This document shows, piece by piece, positions 26,173 through 33,937 of a DNA stretch of 64,000 bases (the first letter of the stretch is position 1; each line of letters starts with the position of its first letter). A program made the position numbers and the translations under genes. The stretch comes from Bog-473 sp963781955 (GTDB taxonomy: Bacteria > Actinomycetota > Acidimicrobiia > Acidimicrobiales > RAAP-2). Location: assembly GCA_963781955.1 (NCBI GenBank), contig CAWAHU010000001.1, positions 1,798,001 through 1,862,000 on the forward strand, given 5' to 3'. Below the pieces are notes generated by a model that did no database searches, was not told where the DNA came from, and was given only the letters and a program-made list of their open reading frames with translations.

Positions 26173-26961
26173 TCAACCCACCTCCACCGGTTCGGTCGGG
26201 GTGTGGGACCGGCGGGGCCGGGGAGCCGACGGCGGGCCGTCCTCGGCGGGGACCGGAGCCGCCTGGCGACGGTGCTCGGCGATGAACCGTCCCTCGACCA
26301 CGGCGTCGGCGATGACCCGGCACATCAAGGTGCCCGAGCGGATGGCGTCGTCGTTACCCGGAATCACGTACGTGATGACGTCGGGGTCGCAGTTGGTGTC
26401 CACCACCGCCACCACGGGGAGACCGAGCTTGCGGGCCTCGGTCACGGCGATGTGCTCCTTCTTCGTGTCGATCACGAAGACGGCGTTGGGAAGACGGTCC
26501 AGGTCGGCGATGCCGCCCAGGTTGCGGGACAGCTTCTCGAGCTCGCGGGTGTGCTGCAGCGCCTCCCGCTTGGGCATCCCGTCGAAGTCCCCGGCGGCCT
26601 GCATGGCGCGCAGCTCCTGCATCCGCTTCACTCGACCCGAGACCGTCGCGAAATTGGTGAGCATGCCGCCCAGCCAGCGCTGGTTGACATAGGGCATGCC
26701 GCAGGCCTCGGCGTACTCGGCCACGGGCCCCTGGGTCTGCTTCTTGGTCCCGACGAAGAGGATCGTGCCCCCGTCGGCGACCAGGTCGCGGACGTACGAG
26801 TAGGCGGACTCGATCCCCGTCAGGGTCTTGCGCAGGTCGATGAGATAGATCCCGTTGCGCTCACCAAGGATGAAGCGCTTCATTTTCGGGTTCCATCGAC
26901 GCGTCTGGTGGCCGAAGTGGACTCCGGCCTCCAGCAGCTGTCGCATGGAGACGACGGCCAT
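26173..26961 (-). CDS. rpsB: 30S ribosomal protein S2
   Basis: A 262-residue small-subunit protein. Diagnostic segments are LLEAGVHFGHQTRRWNPKMKRFI, VNQRWLGGMLTNF and the PDVITYVIPGNDDAIRS region. The C-terminal ~35 residues are a low-complexity extension. GGAGG lies 9 nt before the ATG. The gene has its own promoter region and leader hairpin and heads the rpsB-tsf-pyrH-frr operon. Confidence 0.98.
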   Translation of the reverse strand: MAVVSMRQLLEAGVHFGHQTRRWNPKMKRFILGERNGIYLIDLRKTLTGIESAYSYVRDLVADGGTILFVGTKKQTQGPVAEYAEACGMPYVNQRWLGGMLTNFATVSGRVKRMQELRAMQAAGDFDGMPKREALQHTRELEKLSRNLGGIADLDRLPNAVFVIDTKKEHIAVTEARKLGLPVVAVVDTNCDPDVITYVIPGNDDAIRSGTLMCRVIADAVVEGRFIAEHRRQAAPVPAEDGPPSAPRPRRSHTPTEPVEVG

Positions 26962-27001
26962 AGATGTGTTCCTCCAGTCGGTTGGTACTCCCCTGGCGCA
27001 G

Positions 27002-27089
27002 CGCCGCCCGAGGGCGGCGACCGTGGAACGCGCGCAGGTGCTCTGCTCGGAGTGCTGCTCCCACCCCGGTGGTGGGCCGAACCATGTTA
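27002..27089 (-). promoter_or_regulatory. rpsB promoter -10 box and leader hairpin
   Basis: TAACAT (27089-27084, minus strand) is a good TAnnnT -10 element. The resulting leader of roughly 115 nt contains an inverted repeat CGCCGCCC/GGGCGGCG (27019-27002) that would fold into a tight hairpin. S2 feedback on such a leader is possible but not shown. Confidence 0.5.
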
Positions 27090-27094
27090 GCCCG

Positions 27095-27145
27095 TCGGGG
27101 CCCCGGCGGTCGGGCCCCGGCGGTCGGGCCCCGGCGGTCGGGCCC
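27095..27145. repeat. Tandem ~14-bp repeat between xerC and rpsB
   Basis: Three near-identical units tcgg(g)gccccggcgg and a partial fourth abut the xerC stop codon and lie just upstream of the rpsB -10 box. Each unit contains the palindrome GGGCCC or GGGGCCCC, so the transcript end of xerC could fold into several small stems. Confidence 0.8.
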
Positions 27146-28021
27146 TCAGGCCCGAGGGTGCGTGTCGCCGTACACGGTGCGGAGGCGCTCCTTGCTCACG
27201 TGCGTGTACACCTGGGTGGTGGCCAGGCTGGCGTGGCCGAGGAGCTCTTGGACCACCCGCAGGTCGGCGCCGCCGTCGAGCAAGTGGGTGGCGTAGGTGT
27301 GGCGCAAAGCGTGGGGGTGCGTCGGCGAGGCGGCCCGGCGGTCCAAGATCCGGCGGACGTCGCGTGGCCCGAGACGGGCCCCCCGCCGGTTGACGAACAC
27401 CGCCTCGGCCGGCCCGTCCACCTCGTCGCGTCCTCCCTCCAGCCAGGCCCGCAGGGCCGCCACGGCGGTGTCGTGGATCGGCACCCGGCGCTGCTTGCCC
27501 CCCTTGCCCAGGACAGTGACGCTCCGACCCCGGAGGTCGGCGTCGCCCCGGTTGAGCCCGCACAGCTCCGAGACGCGCAGGCCGGCGGCGTAGAGGAGCT
27601 CGAGCACGGCCAGGTCGCGGCGGTCCCACAGCGTCGCCTCCGCCCGCTTGGCGCCCGGCACGTCGAGCAGCGTGGAGACCTCGCCCCCGGAGAGCACCCG
27701 GGGCAGCCGCCCCCCGCCCGAGGGGGCCCGCAGGGCGCGTGCGGGGTCGGAACCGAGGCGCCCCTGTCGGACCAGCCAGGAGAAGTAGCAGCGCAGTGCC
27801 GCCGCCTTGCGGGCGACGGTGGCCCGGGCCAGCTTCCGCGTCCCGAGGGAGGCCAGGTAGCGCCGCAGGTGCAGGCGGTCGACGCCGGCCGGGGCGTCGA
27901 CCCCGCCCCGGGCCATCCACTCGGCGAAGGCGGTGACGTCGCCGACGTACGCCCTCCTGGTCGCAGCCGACCTGCCGCCCAGCCAGGCGGCGAAGCCGGG
28001 CAGGTCCCATTCGGGGTCCAC
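27146..28021 (-). CDS. xerC: Tyrosine recombinase XerC/XerD type
   Basis: A 291-residue site-specific recombinase, probably resolving chromosome dimers at dif. It has an N-terminal SAM-like DNA-binding domain and a C-terminal catalytic domain with the full set R149 (AAGLRVSEL), K173, H237-x-x-R240 (HALRH), H263 (LLGHASL) and nucleophile Y272 (TTQVYTHV). The location just upstream of rpsB is the usual actinobacterial xerC site rather than a mobile-element context. Start GTG at 28021. Confidence 0.93.
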   Translation of the reverse strand: MDPEWDLPGFAAWLGGRSAATRRAYVGDVTAFAEWMARGGVDAPAGVDRLHLRRYLASLGTRKLARATVARKAAALRCYFSWLVRQGRLGSDPARALRAPSGGGRLPRVLSGGEVSTLLDVPGAKRAEATLWDRRDLAVLELLYAAGLRVSELCGLNRGDADLRGRSVTVLGKGGKQRRVPIHDTAVAALRAWLEGGRDEVDGPAEAVFVNRRGARLGPRDVRRILDRRAASPTHPHALRHTYATHLLDGGADLRVVQELLGHASLATTQVYTHVSKERLRTVYGDTHPRA

Positions 28022-28115
28022 GCCTCCACGGTACTGCCGCCACGCGGCCGACCAGCGGAACTAACGTCGCCCGGGAACCCCGGGGGGTCCGTTGGGTTTT
28101 GAGAATGGAGGACGG

Positions 28116-29774
28116 ATGGGCGCGAGATTCGATCGTCGCTCGCTGCTGGCCGGTGGGGCGGCCGCGGCAGCTGGATTCGCGGGCGCCTCGGCGCTCGGCA
28201 CAGCGTGGGACGGCGTCGCGGGTGCCAAGACGAACGGCCCGGGCCACAACGGGATGTCGACCGCCACCCCCAAGAAGGGCGGGGCGCTCGTCTTCGGGGT
28301 GACCGCCGAGGAGCAGGGCTTCGACCCGACCCAGGCCCGTTTCGACGAGGTGGGCGTCATGTACGCCCGCACCGTCTTCGACCCGCTCACCATCGTCCTG
28401 GCCAACGGGGACTGGGCCCCCTACCTGGCACAGTCGGTGACCCCGAACTCGGACTACACGGCCTGGACCATCACCTTGCGCGACGGCGTGATGTTCCACG
28501 ACGGCACGCCCTGCAACGGGGCGGCCCTGGTGACCAACCTCGAGGCGCACTCAAAGTCCTTCCTCACCGGGATGGTGATCAACCCGACGCTCAAGTCGAT
28601 CTCCCAGACCGGGACCAACGCGGCGACCATCACGTTCACCTCGCCGTGGGTGCCCTTCCCCTACTACCTGGCCGGCGGCGTCGGCGGCCAGATCGGCTAC
28701 GTCGTCGCCCCGTCCATGCTGAGCAACCCCAACGGGACGTCGCACCCGGTGGGCACCGGCCCCTTCGTCTTCAAGGAGTGGATCCCCAACGACCACTTCA
28801 CGGCCATGGCCAACCCGAACTACTGGCGCAAGGGGATGCCCTACCTGTCGCAGATCACCTACAAGCCGATCCCAGACGAGCAGGCGCGCTCCGAGGCGCT
28901 CAAGACGGGCACGATCAACCTGATGATCACCGACACGCCGCAGATCATCACCCAGTACCGCGGCAACCGCACCTACGCCTACGTGGACGACAGCGACCAC
29001 GTTGTCGGCGAGCCGGACATGTTCTGCACGCAGTTGAACTGCGGGGCCAAGCCGTTCAACGACCCGAACGTGCGGACGGCCGCCGCCATGGCCGTCAACC
29101 GGAAGCAGTACGCCCATGTGATCGACGACAACGTGCTCCCGGTGAGCAACGGCCTGTTCACCCCCGGCTCGGCCTACTACTCGGCCACCAAGTACCCGTC
29201 CTACAACCCGCACCAGGCGGCCAAGCTGGTCCAGCAGGCGGCCAAGGCGAACGGGGGTCCCATCTCGTTCACCTTCGGATCCACCAACGGGCCGGCGGCC
29301 ATCCGATCGGCCCAGTACCTCCAGCAGGCCTGGCAGGCGGTGGGCTTCCAGGTGAAGACGAATATCGTCGAGCAGAACCAGACCATCAACAACGCCCTGG
29401 CCGGGAAGTTCCAGGCCCTGGGCTGGCGCCAGTTCGGCGCGGTCGACCCCGACCTCAACTACATCTTCTGGAGCCCGACCACCATCAACAGCTCGCTGTC
29501 CATCAACATGGCACGGAACAACGACCCCCAGATCGAGCAGGCGCTGCTGACCGGACGCTCGAGCACCGACAAGGCGAGCCGCGTCCAGGCCTACAAGACG
29601 GTGAACAAGCGCCTCGGCATCGACGCACCCTACCTGTGGCTCGAACAAGCGGTGTGGGCCGTCGTCGGCAACACCAAGGTGCAGAACTTCAACAACCCGA
29701 CCTCCCCGCAGGGGCAGCAGGCCAAGGGACTCATCGGCGGGTACATCTGGCCCACCCAGATCTGGATCAGCTGA
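28116..29774 (+). CDS. Tat-exported peptide/nickel-type ABC substrate-binding protein (SBP_bac_5)
   Basis: A 552-residue solute-binding protein. The N-terminus has a twin-arginine motif (DRRSLLAGG) followed by an alanine-rich hydrophobic stretch, indicating export in folded form. The body matches the oligopeptide-binding family: FDPLT, LRDGVMFHDGTP, VGTGPFVFKEW, and the C-terminal YLWLEQAVWAVV. The ATG at 28116 follows GGAGG closely. No ABC permease or ATPase gene is nearby. Instead it lies 11 nt before a response regulator and kinase, so it may feed ligand information to the kinase or serve a transporter encoded elsewhere. Confidence 0.9.
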   Translation: MGARFDRRSLLAGGAAAAAGFAGASALGTAWDGVAGAKTNGPGHNGMSTATPKKGGALVFGVTAEEQGFDPTQARFDEVGVMYARTVFDPLTIVLANGDWAPYLAQSVTPNSDYTAWTITLRDGVMFHDGTPCNGAALVTNLEAHSKSFLTGMVINPTLKSISQTGTNAATITFTSPWVPFPYYLAGGVGGQIGYVVAPSMLSNPNGTSHPVGTGPFVFKEWIPNDHFTAMANPNYWRKGMPYLSQITYKPIPDEQARSEALKTGTINLMITDTPQIITQYRGNRTYAYVDDSDHVVGEPDMFCTQLNCGAKPFNDPNVRTAAAMAVNRKQYAHVIDDNVLPVSNGLFTPGSAYYSATKYPSYNPHQAAKLVQQAAKANGGPISFTFGSTNGPAAIRSAQYLQQAWQAVGFQVKTNIVEQNQTINNALAGKFQALGWRQFGAVDPDLNYIFWSPTTINSSLSINMARNNDPQIEQALLTGRSSTDKASRVQAYKTVNKRLGIDAPYLWLEQAVWAVVGNTKVQNFNNPTSPQGQQAKGLIGGYIWPTQIWIS

Positions 29775-29785
29775 GCCGGAGGCAG

Positions 29786-30469
29786 ATGAGCGGACGCATC
29801 CTGGTCGTCGAGGACGATGAGCGGATCCGGTCCTCCATGCGCCTCGCCCTGGAGGGCGAGGGCTACGAGGTGCGGGACGCCGCAAGCGCCGAGGAGGGTC
29901 TCGACCTCTTCGCCGAAGCACCGACCGACGTGGCCCTCATCGACCTCATGCTGCCCGGCATGGACGGCTTCGAGTGCACCCGGGCGCTGCGGCGCACCAG
30001 CGCCGTGCCCATCATCATCGTCACGGCCCGCTCGGACACCCACGACGTGGTGGCCGGTCTCGAGGCAGGAGCGGACGACTACGTCACCAAGCCCTTCGTG
30101 GCCAAGGAGCTCGCAGCGCGCATCCGCGCCCTGCTTCGCCGCACCCGCCCGGCAGACGAGGAGCCCGGTGCGCTGACCTTCGGGGACCTGCAGCTCCTGC
30201 CCGAGCAGGGCGTGCTGCGGCGGCTCGACGGGGAAGAGGTGCACTGCACCAGGACCGAATTCCGGCTGCTGTGCGAGCTGGCGGCGAGCCCCAACAAGGT
30301 GCTGAGCCGCGAGCAACTGCTGGACCGGGTGTGGGGCTACGACTACTTCGGCGACGGCCGCCTCGTCGACGTGCACATCCGTCGCCTGCGCACCAAGGTC
30401 GAGGCGGACCCGGCGGCGCCCCAGCACATACTCACCGTCAGGGGCATGGGCTACAAGCTGGTGCCCTGA
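29786..30469 (+). CDS. OmpR-family response regulator (MtrA-like)
   Basis: A 227-residue DNA-binding response regulator. The receiver domain has acidic residues E9-D10-D11, phospho-acceptor D53 (LIDLMLPG), T80 and K102. The C-terminal winged helix ends with VDVHIRRLRTKVE and VRGMGYKL, typical of OmpR/PhoB proteins. GGAGG precedes the ATG by 3 nt. It is co-operonic with the histidine kinase (1 nt after its stop) and a GerMN lipoprotein, the MtrA-MtrB-LpqB arrangement known to couple cell division and envelope control in actinobacteria. Confidence 0.93.
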   Translation: MSGRILVVEDDERIRSSMRLALEGEGYEVRDAASAEEGLDLFAEAPTDVALIDLMLPGMDGFECTRALRRTSAVPIIIVTARSDTHDVVAGLEAGADDYVTKPFVAKELAARIRALLRRTRPADEEPGALTFGDLQLLPEQGVLRRLDGEEVHCTRTEFRLLCELAASPNKVLSREQLLDRVWGYDYFGDGRLVDVHIRRLRTKVEADPAAPQHILTVRGMGYKLVP

Positions 30470-30470
30470 G

Positions 30471-31967
30471 GTGAGACTGGGCATCGGCGCCCGGATCACG
30501 GCCGTCTTCGGAGTCGGGGCGCTCCTGCTCTCCATCCTGATGGGAGGGCTGTCGTACTTCACGATCCGCCATTTCCTCATGGCCGGCCGCGAGTCGGCGG
30601 CGCAGCACCAGGCCTTCGCCAACGCCGTCGTGGTACGCAGCTCGCTGCAGGCGGGCGACACCCAGTACGTGGGCCTCTTGGTCTCAGTCGACTCGGGCAC
30701 CGACGCCCATTCGGTGCTCTACCGGCAGTCGAAGGCCTACGCGTCGTCCCTGTCGGTGAACGCGTCGACGCTCCCGCACCAGCTGCGACAGGCCGTGCTG
30801 AGCGGCACGCCCGAGACGCAGACCTACCGCACACCGTCGGGCGCGGCCGAGATCGTCATCGGGCTCCCCGTTCCCTCGGTGCACGCGGCCTACTTCGACG
30901 TGTTCGACCTCTCCGATCTCGATCACACCCTGAGCGTCCTCGGCCTGACACTGTTCGGCGCCGGCGTGGTCACCACCGTCTTGGGCATCGCGCTGGGCCG
31001 CTTCGCCAGCCGGCGCCTGCTCCAGCCCCTGGCGGACGTCAGCCAGGCCGCGGGTGCCATCGCCGGCGGCGACCTCGACACCCGCCTCGACGCCCAGGCA
31101 GCCGACCCCGATCTCCAGGGGTTGACCAACTCGTTCAACCTCATGGTCGACCAGCTCCAGGTGCGCATCGAGCGTGAGGCCCGGTTCAACTCCGACGTCA
31201 GCCACGAGCTGCGCTCACCACTCACCACGCTGGCCGCCTCGGTCGAGGTGCTCGAGGCCGATCGCGACAACCTGCCGACGCGCTCGCAGCGGGCCCTCCA
31301 ACTGCTCAGCGACGACCTACGCCGCTTCCAACGCATGGTGGGCGAGCTGCTCGAGATGTCCCGGGCCGATGCCGGTTCCGTCGACGTCTTCCTCGAGGAG
31401 GTCAACGTGGCCGAGCTCGTGCAGCGCTCGGTCGAGGCCGGCTTCGCCCACATGGACCGCCACGACAACCCGTCGCCGCCGGCGGTGCACGTCGACCCCC
31501 TGGTCCACAGTTGGCGTGTGGGCGTGGACAAGCGGCGCTTCGAGCGCGTCGTGGTGAACCTCTTGGAGAACGCCGACCACTATGGCGGTGGCGCCACCAC
31601 GGTCGGCGTCCGGCCGGGCGCCGGGCACCTGGTCGAGGTCACCGTCGACGACGCCGGACCCGGCATCGACCCGCTCGAGCGCACCAAGATCTTCGAGCGC
31701 TTCTATCGAGGCTCGGCCTCCGGCCGGCGCGGCGTGAGCCGGGGCACCGGGCTTGGCCTGGCCCTGGTGGCCGAGCACATGCGGGTCATGCGAGGCTCGG
31801 TGCGCGTGGAGTCCTCCCCCGAAGGGGGAGCCCGCTTCGTCCTCACCCTGCCGGCGCTGTCTCGGGGGGATGACGACGCTGACGATGCCGAGGACGGCGA
31901 AGACGGTGCCGGTGAGGGCACGGCGGGGGGCGCGGGGAATGCCCACGGGTTCGAGGCCCGGCGATGA
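30471..31967 (+). CDS. Membrane sensor histidine kinase (MtrB-like)
   Basis: A 498-residue two-transmembrane kinase: TM1 at about residues 11-32, an extracytoplasmic sensor of ~120 residues, TM2 at about 156-177, and a HAMP domain (RRLLQPLADVSQAAGAIAGGDL). The dimerisation/phosphorylation site is H245 (DVSHELRSPL). The ATPase part has the N-box NLLENADHYG, DAGPGID and GTGLGLALV. The tail is acidic and glycine-rich. GTG at 30471 comes 1 nt after the response regulator stop; the stop overlaps the lipoprotein ATG. Confidence 0.93.
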   Translation: MRLGIGARITAVFGVGALLLSILMGGLSYFTIRHFLMAGRESAAQHQAFANAVVVRSSLQAGDTQYVGLLVSVDSGTDAHSVLYRQSKAYASSLSVNASTLPHQLRQAVLSGTPETQTYRTPSGAAEIVIGLPVPSVHAAYFDVFDLSDLDHTLSVLGLTLFGAGVVTTVLGIALGRFASRRLLQPLADVSQAAGAIAGGDLDTRLDAQAADPDLQGLTNSFNLMVDQLQVRIEREARFNSDVSHELRSPLTTLAASVEVLEADRDNLPTRSQRALQLLSDDLRRFQRMVGELLEMSRADAGSVDVFLEEVNVAELVQRSVEAGFAHMDRHDNPSPPAVHVDPLVHSWRVGVDKRRFERVVVNLLENADHYGGGATTVGVRPGAGHLVEVTVDDAGPGIDPLERTKIFERFYRGSASGRRGVSRGTGLGLALVAEHMRVMRGSVRVESSPEGGARFVLTLPALSRGDDDADDAEDGEDGAGEGTAGGAGNAHGFEARR

Positions 31968-32560
31968 GGTGGCGCGACGCGGCCGTGGCCCTGACCCTGA
32001 GCGGGGTGACCCTCGCCGCTGCCGGGTGCGGCATCCCCACCCAGTCGGCCCCGAGCGCCCTGTCGCACTCGAAGGTGCCCTTCAACCTGCTCGACCCACA
32101 CCCCCCCACGACGACGACCACGCAACCCAAGCCCTCGTCGCTGGCGCCGGTCAAGGTGTTCTTCCTCGGCAAGGGCAATCAACTCCAGGCGGCGCAGCGC
32201 TTCGTGGCCGCCCCGGCCCCGCTGATTTCCGTCATCGACGCCATGCTGGCCGGCCCGACCGACGCCGAGACGTCCCAGGGTCTGATCACGGCCATCCCCG
32301 GTGACGTGGCAGTGATATCGGTGAGCGCGCCCCAGGACAACATCGTCACCGTGAACATGAACACCGCCTTCGGTCAGATCACCGGCAACAACTCGGAGCT
32401 GGCCGTGGCGCAGCTCGTGGCCACGGTGACCACGGAGGCCGGCCTCAACACCGGGGTGCAGTTCGAGATCGACGGTCAGCGCACCAGCGTGCCGATCGCC
32501 AACGGCCAGCAGGTGTCCGGGCCGGTCTACCTGATCGAGTTCCTCACCGTCGCGCCCTGA
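31964..32560 (+). CDS. GerMN-domain lipoprotein (LpqB-like, short)
   Basis: A 198-residue protein with a lipoprotein signal: hydrophobic core and the lipobox LAAAGC, cysteine at about residue 22. A proline/threonine linker follows, then a GerMN domain (VKVFFLGKGNQL through the C-terminus). LpqB in mycobacteria is larger, with an added propeller-like domain, so this is a reduced version. The ATGA overlap with the kinase stop indicates a joint role in signal sensing at the cell surface. Confidence 0.85.
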   Translation: MRWRDAAVALTLSGVTLAAAGCGIPTQSAPSALSHSKVPFNLLDPHPPTTTTTQPKPSSLAPVKVFFLGKGNQLQAAQRFVAAPAPLISVIDAMLAGPTDAETSQGLITAIPGDVAVISVSAPQDNIVTVNMNTAFGQITGNNSELAVAQLVATVTTEAGLNTGVQFEIDGQRTSVPIANGQQVSGPVYLIEFLTVAP

Positions 32561-32611
32561 GCCGCGTCGAGCGTCACCCCGTCGCGGTCGCGCCTTGCCG
32601 GCGCGCCCGGG

Positions 32612-32983
32612 TCAGCCGGCGTCCTCGACGTCCTCACGCCAGGCCGCTCGCGGCGCGCCCGACCACAGGTGCTCGAGGTCGTAGTAGTCGCGAGCGTCCT
32701 GGAGGAACACGTGGACGATGAAGTCGCCGTAGTCCAAGAGCACCCAGGTGGCGTCCGCCAGCCCCTCGACGCGCGTCGGGGCGAAGCCGTGCGCTTCCTT
32801 CACCTTGCGCTCGATCTCGTCGACCAGTGTCCGGACGTGACGCGTGTTCGACGCGCTGGCGATGACGAAGGCGTCGACCACACCGAACAGCTCCGTCATG
32901 GCGAGGACCACCGTGTCGTGGGCGAGCTTGGAGTCGGCTGCCTCGGCGGCGGTCACGACCGCCGCCGGGAGCTGGACGCGCAC
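32612..32983 (-). CDS. rsfS: Ribosomal silencing factor RsfS
   Basis: Binds L14 and blocks subunit joining under starvation. About 123 residues with family features AAEAADSKLAHDTVVL, VVDAFVIASASNTRHV, ATWVLLDYGDFIVHVF and YYDLEHLW. I chose GTG at 32983; a TTG overlapping the preceding stop (TTGA) and a GTG 12 codons later are alternatives. It follows nadD and a small membrane protein, the usual nadD-rsfS neighbourhood. Confidence 0.93.
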   Translation of the reverse strand: MRVQLPAAVVTAAEAADSKLAHDTVVLAMTELFGVVDAFVIASASNTRHVRTLVDEIERKVKEAHGFAPTRVEGLADATWVLLDYGDFIVHVFLQDARDYYDLEHLWSGAPRAAWREDVEDAG

Positions 32984-32997
32984 GCCCAACCCGCGGC

Positions 32998-33201
32998 TCA
33001 ACGGATCACGTCCAGGATTCCCACCGTTAGCCCGAAGGCGCATGCGAGCGTCGTGCACGAGGCGAGGGCCCAGCGGCGCCGTGAGCGGCGCGCTTCCTTC
33101 TGCTCCATCCTGCGGTCGGCACGTCGCTGCACCCGGTCGGGGGTGACGCCCACGTGGGGAAGGTCCGACGGCTCCGTCCACTCGGCCGGCATGGCGCTCA
33201 T
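32998..33201 (-). CDS. Small single-span membrane protein between nadD and rsfS
   Basis: A 67-residue protein of unknown function. The first ~40 residues are hydrophilic and strongly basic (RVQRRADRRMEQKEARRSRRR). One hydrophobic segment of about 20 residues follows near the C-terminus (WALASCTTLACAFGLTVGIL). The ATG directly follows the nadD TGA with no spacer, and its stop lies next to the rsfS start, which argues that it is real. The basic flank predicts the N-terminus stays in the cytoplasm. Confidence 0.65.
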   Translation of the reverse strand: MSAMPAEWTEPSDLPHVGVTPDRVQRRADRRMEQKEARRSRRRWALASCTTLACAFGLTVGILDVIR

Positions 33202-33852
33202 TCAAGTCACAGCGTACAGACCGCGGCGGCGGATGCAACGGATCACGCCGTCGGGTACCAAGCCCTCGAGCGGCTCGTGGGCGGCCAGCCGCTCCCGGAC
33301 CTCGGAGCTCGAGACCGCCTCGGCGGGCCCGTCGACCCAGGCCACCCGCCAGCCGGCCGGCACCGCCGGCCGGCCCGTCAGGGTGGGCCGGGACACCACG
33401 GCCAACGTGACCAGCCGTCGCAGGTCGTCGACCCGGTGCCAGGTCCCCAGCTCGGGGACCAGATCCGCCCCGATCACCAGGAAGACCTCGGGGTCCCCCG
33501 GGGTGCCGGACCGGACCTCCTCGACCGTTTCCACCGAGTAGCTCGGCCCCCCACGGTCGATCTCGATCCGGCTCGCCTCTGCCCCCGGGACCTCGGCGGC
33601 GAGCGCCTCGGTGAGGGCGAGGCGGTCCTCTGCGGGGGCGATCCGGCGCCGGCCCGACTTCTGCCACGGGTCGTTCGCCACCACCAGCAGCAGCCGGTCG
33701 AGGTCCAGCTGCGCCAGGACGGCGCGCGCTGCCGCCAGGTGGCCGGCATGGGGCGGGTCGAAGGTCCCGCCCAGGATCCCGATGCGGAGGGGAGGACCGG
33801 CAGCCGCCAACGGGCTCAGCGACCGCCGGGGTCGATCGTCGCCCGCGCGCAC
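33202..33852 (-). CDS. nadD: Nicotinate-nucleotide adenylyltransferase
   Basis: Adenylates nicotinate mononucleotide in NAD synthesis. The 216 residues carry the nucleotidyltransferase motif GGTFDPPHAGH, then VVANDPWQK, FLVIGADLVPELGTWH and SSSEVRERLA near the C-terminus. GTG at 33852 gives a 20-residue leader before the first strand; a shorter start is possible. It is divergent from the DAHP synthase gene, with 85 nt between them. Confidence 0.94.
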   Translation of the reverse strand: MRAGDDRPRRSLSPLAAAGPPLRIGILGGTFDPPHAGHLAAARAVLAQLDLDRLLLVVANDPWQKSGRRRIAPAEDRLALTEALAAEVPGAEASRIEIDRGGPSYSVETVEEVRSGTPGDPEVFLVIGADLVPELGTWHRVDDLRRLVTLAVVSRPTLTGRPAVPAGWRVAWVDGPAEAVSSSEVRERLAAHEPLEGLVPDGVIRCIRRRGLYAVT

Positions 33853-33925
33853 GTGACCAGCCGTGCCAACCCGTGTGCAGTCAGGGCGGATCGAAGGGCG
33901 GCCATGAGCCGTGATCCTAGGGCGT

Positions 33926-33931
33926 TAACCT
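33926..33931 (+). promoter_or_regulatory. -10 box for a probably leaderless DAHP synthase mRNA
   Basis: TAACCT fits TAnnnT and ends 6 nt before the GTG at 33938, so transcription would begin at or next to the start codon. No Shine-Dalgarno sequence is present, which agrees with a leaderless message. Confidence 0.45.
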
Positions 33932-33937
33932 GTTGCG

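Noticed and set aside
27146..28021. xerC as an integrase of a mobile element
   Set aside because: There are no flanking att repeats, excisionase or phage genes, and the position next to rpsB is the conserved housekeeping one.
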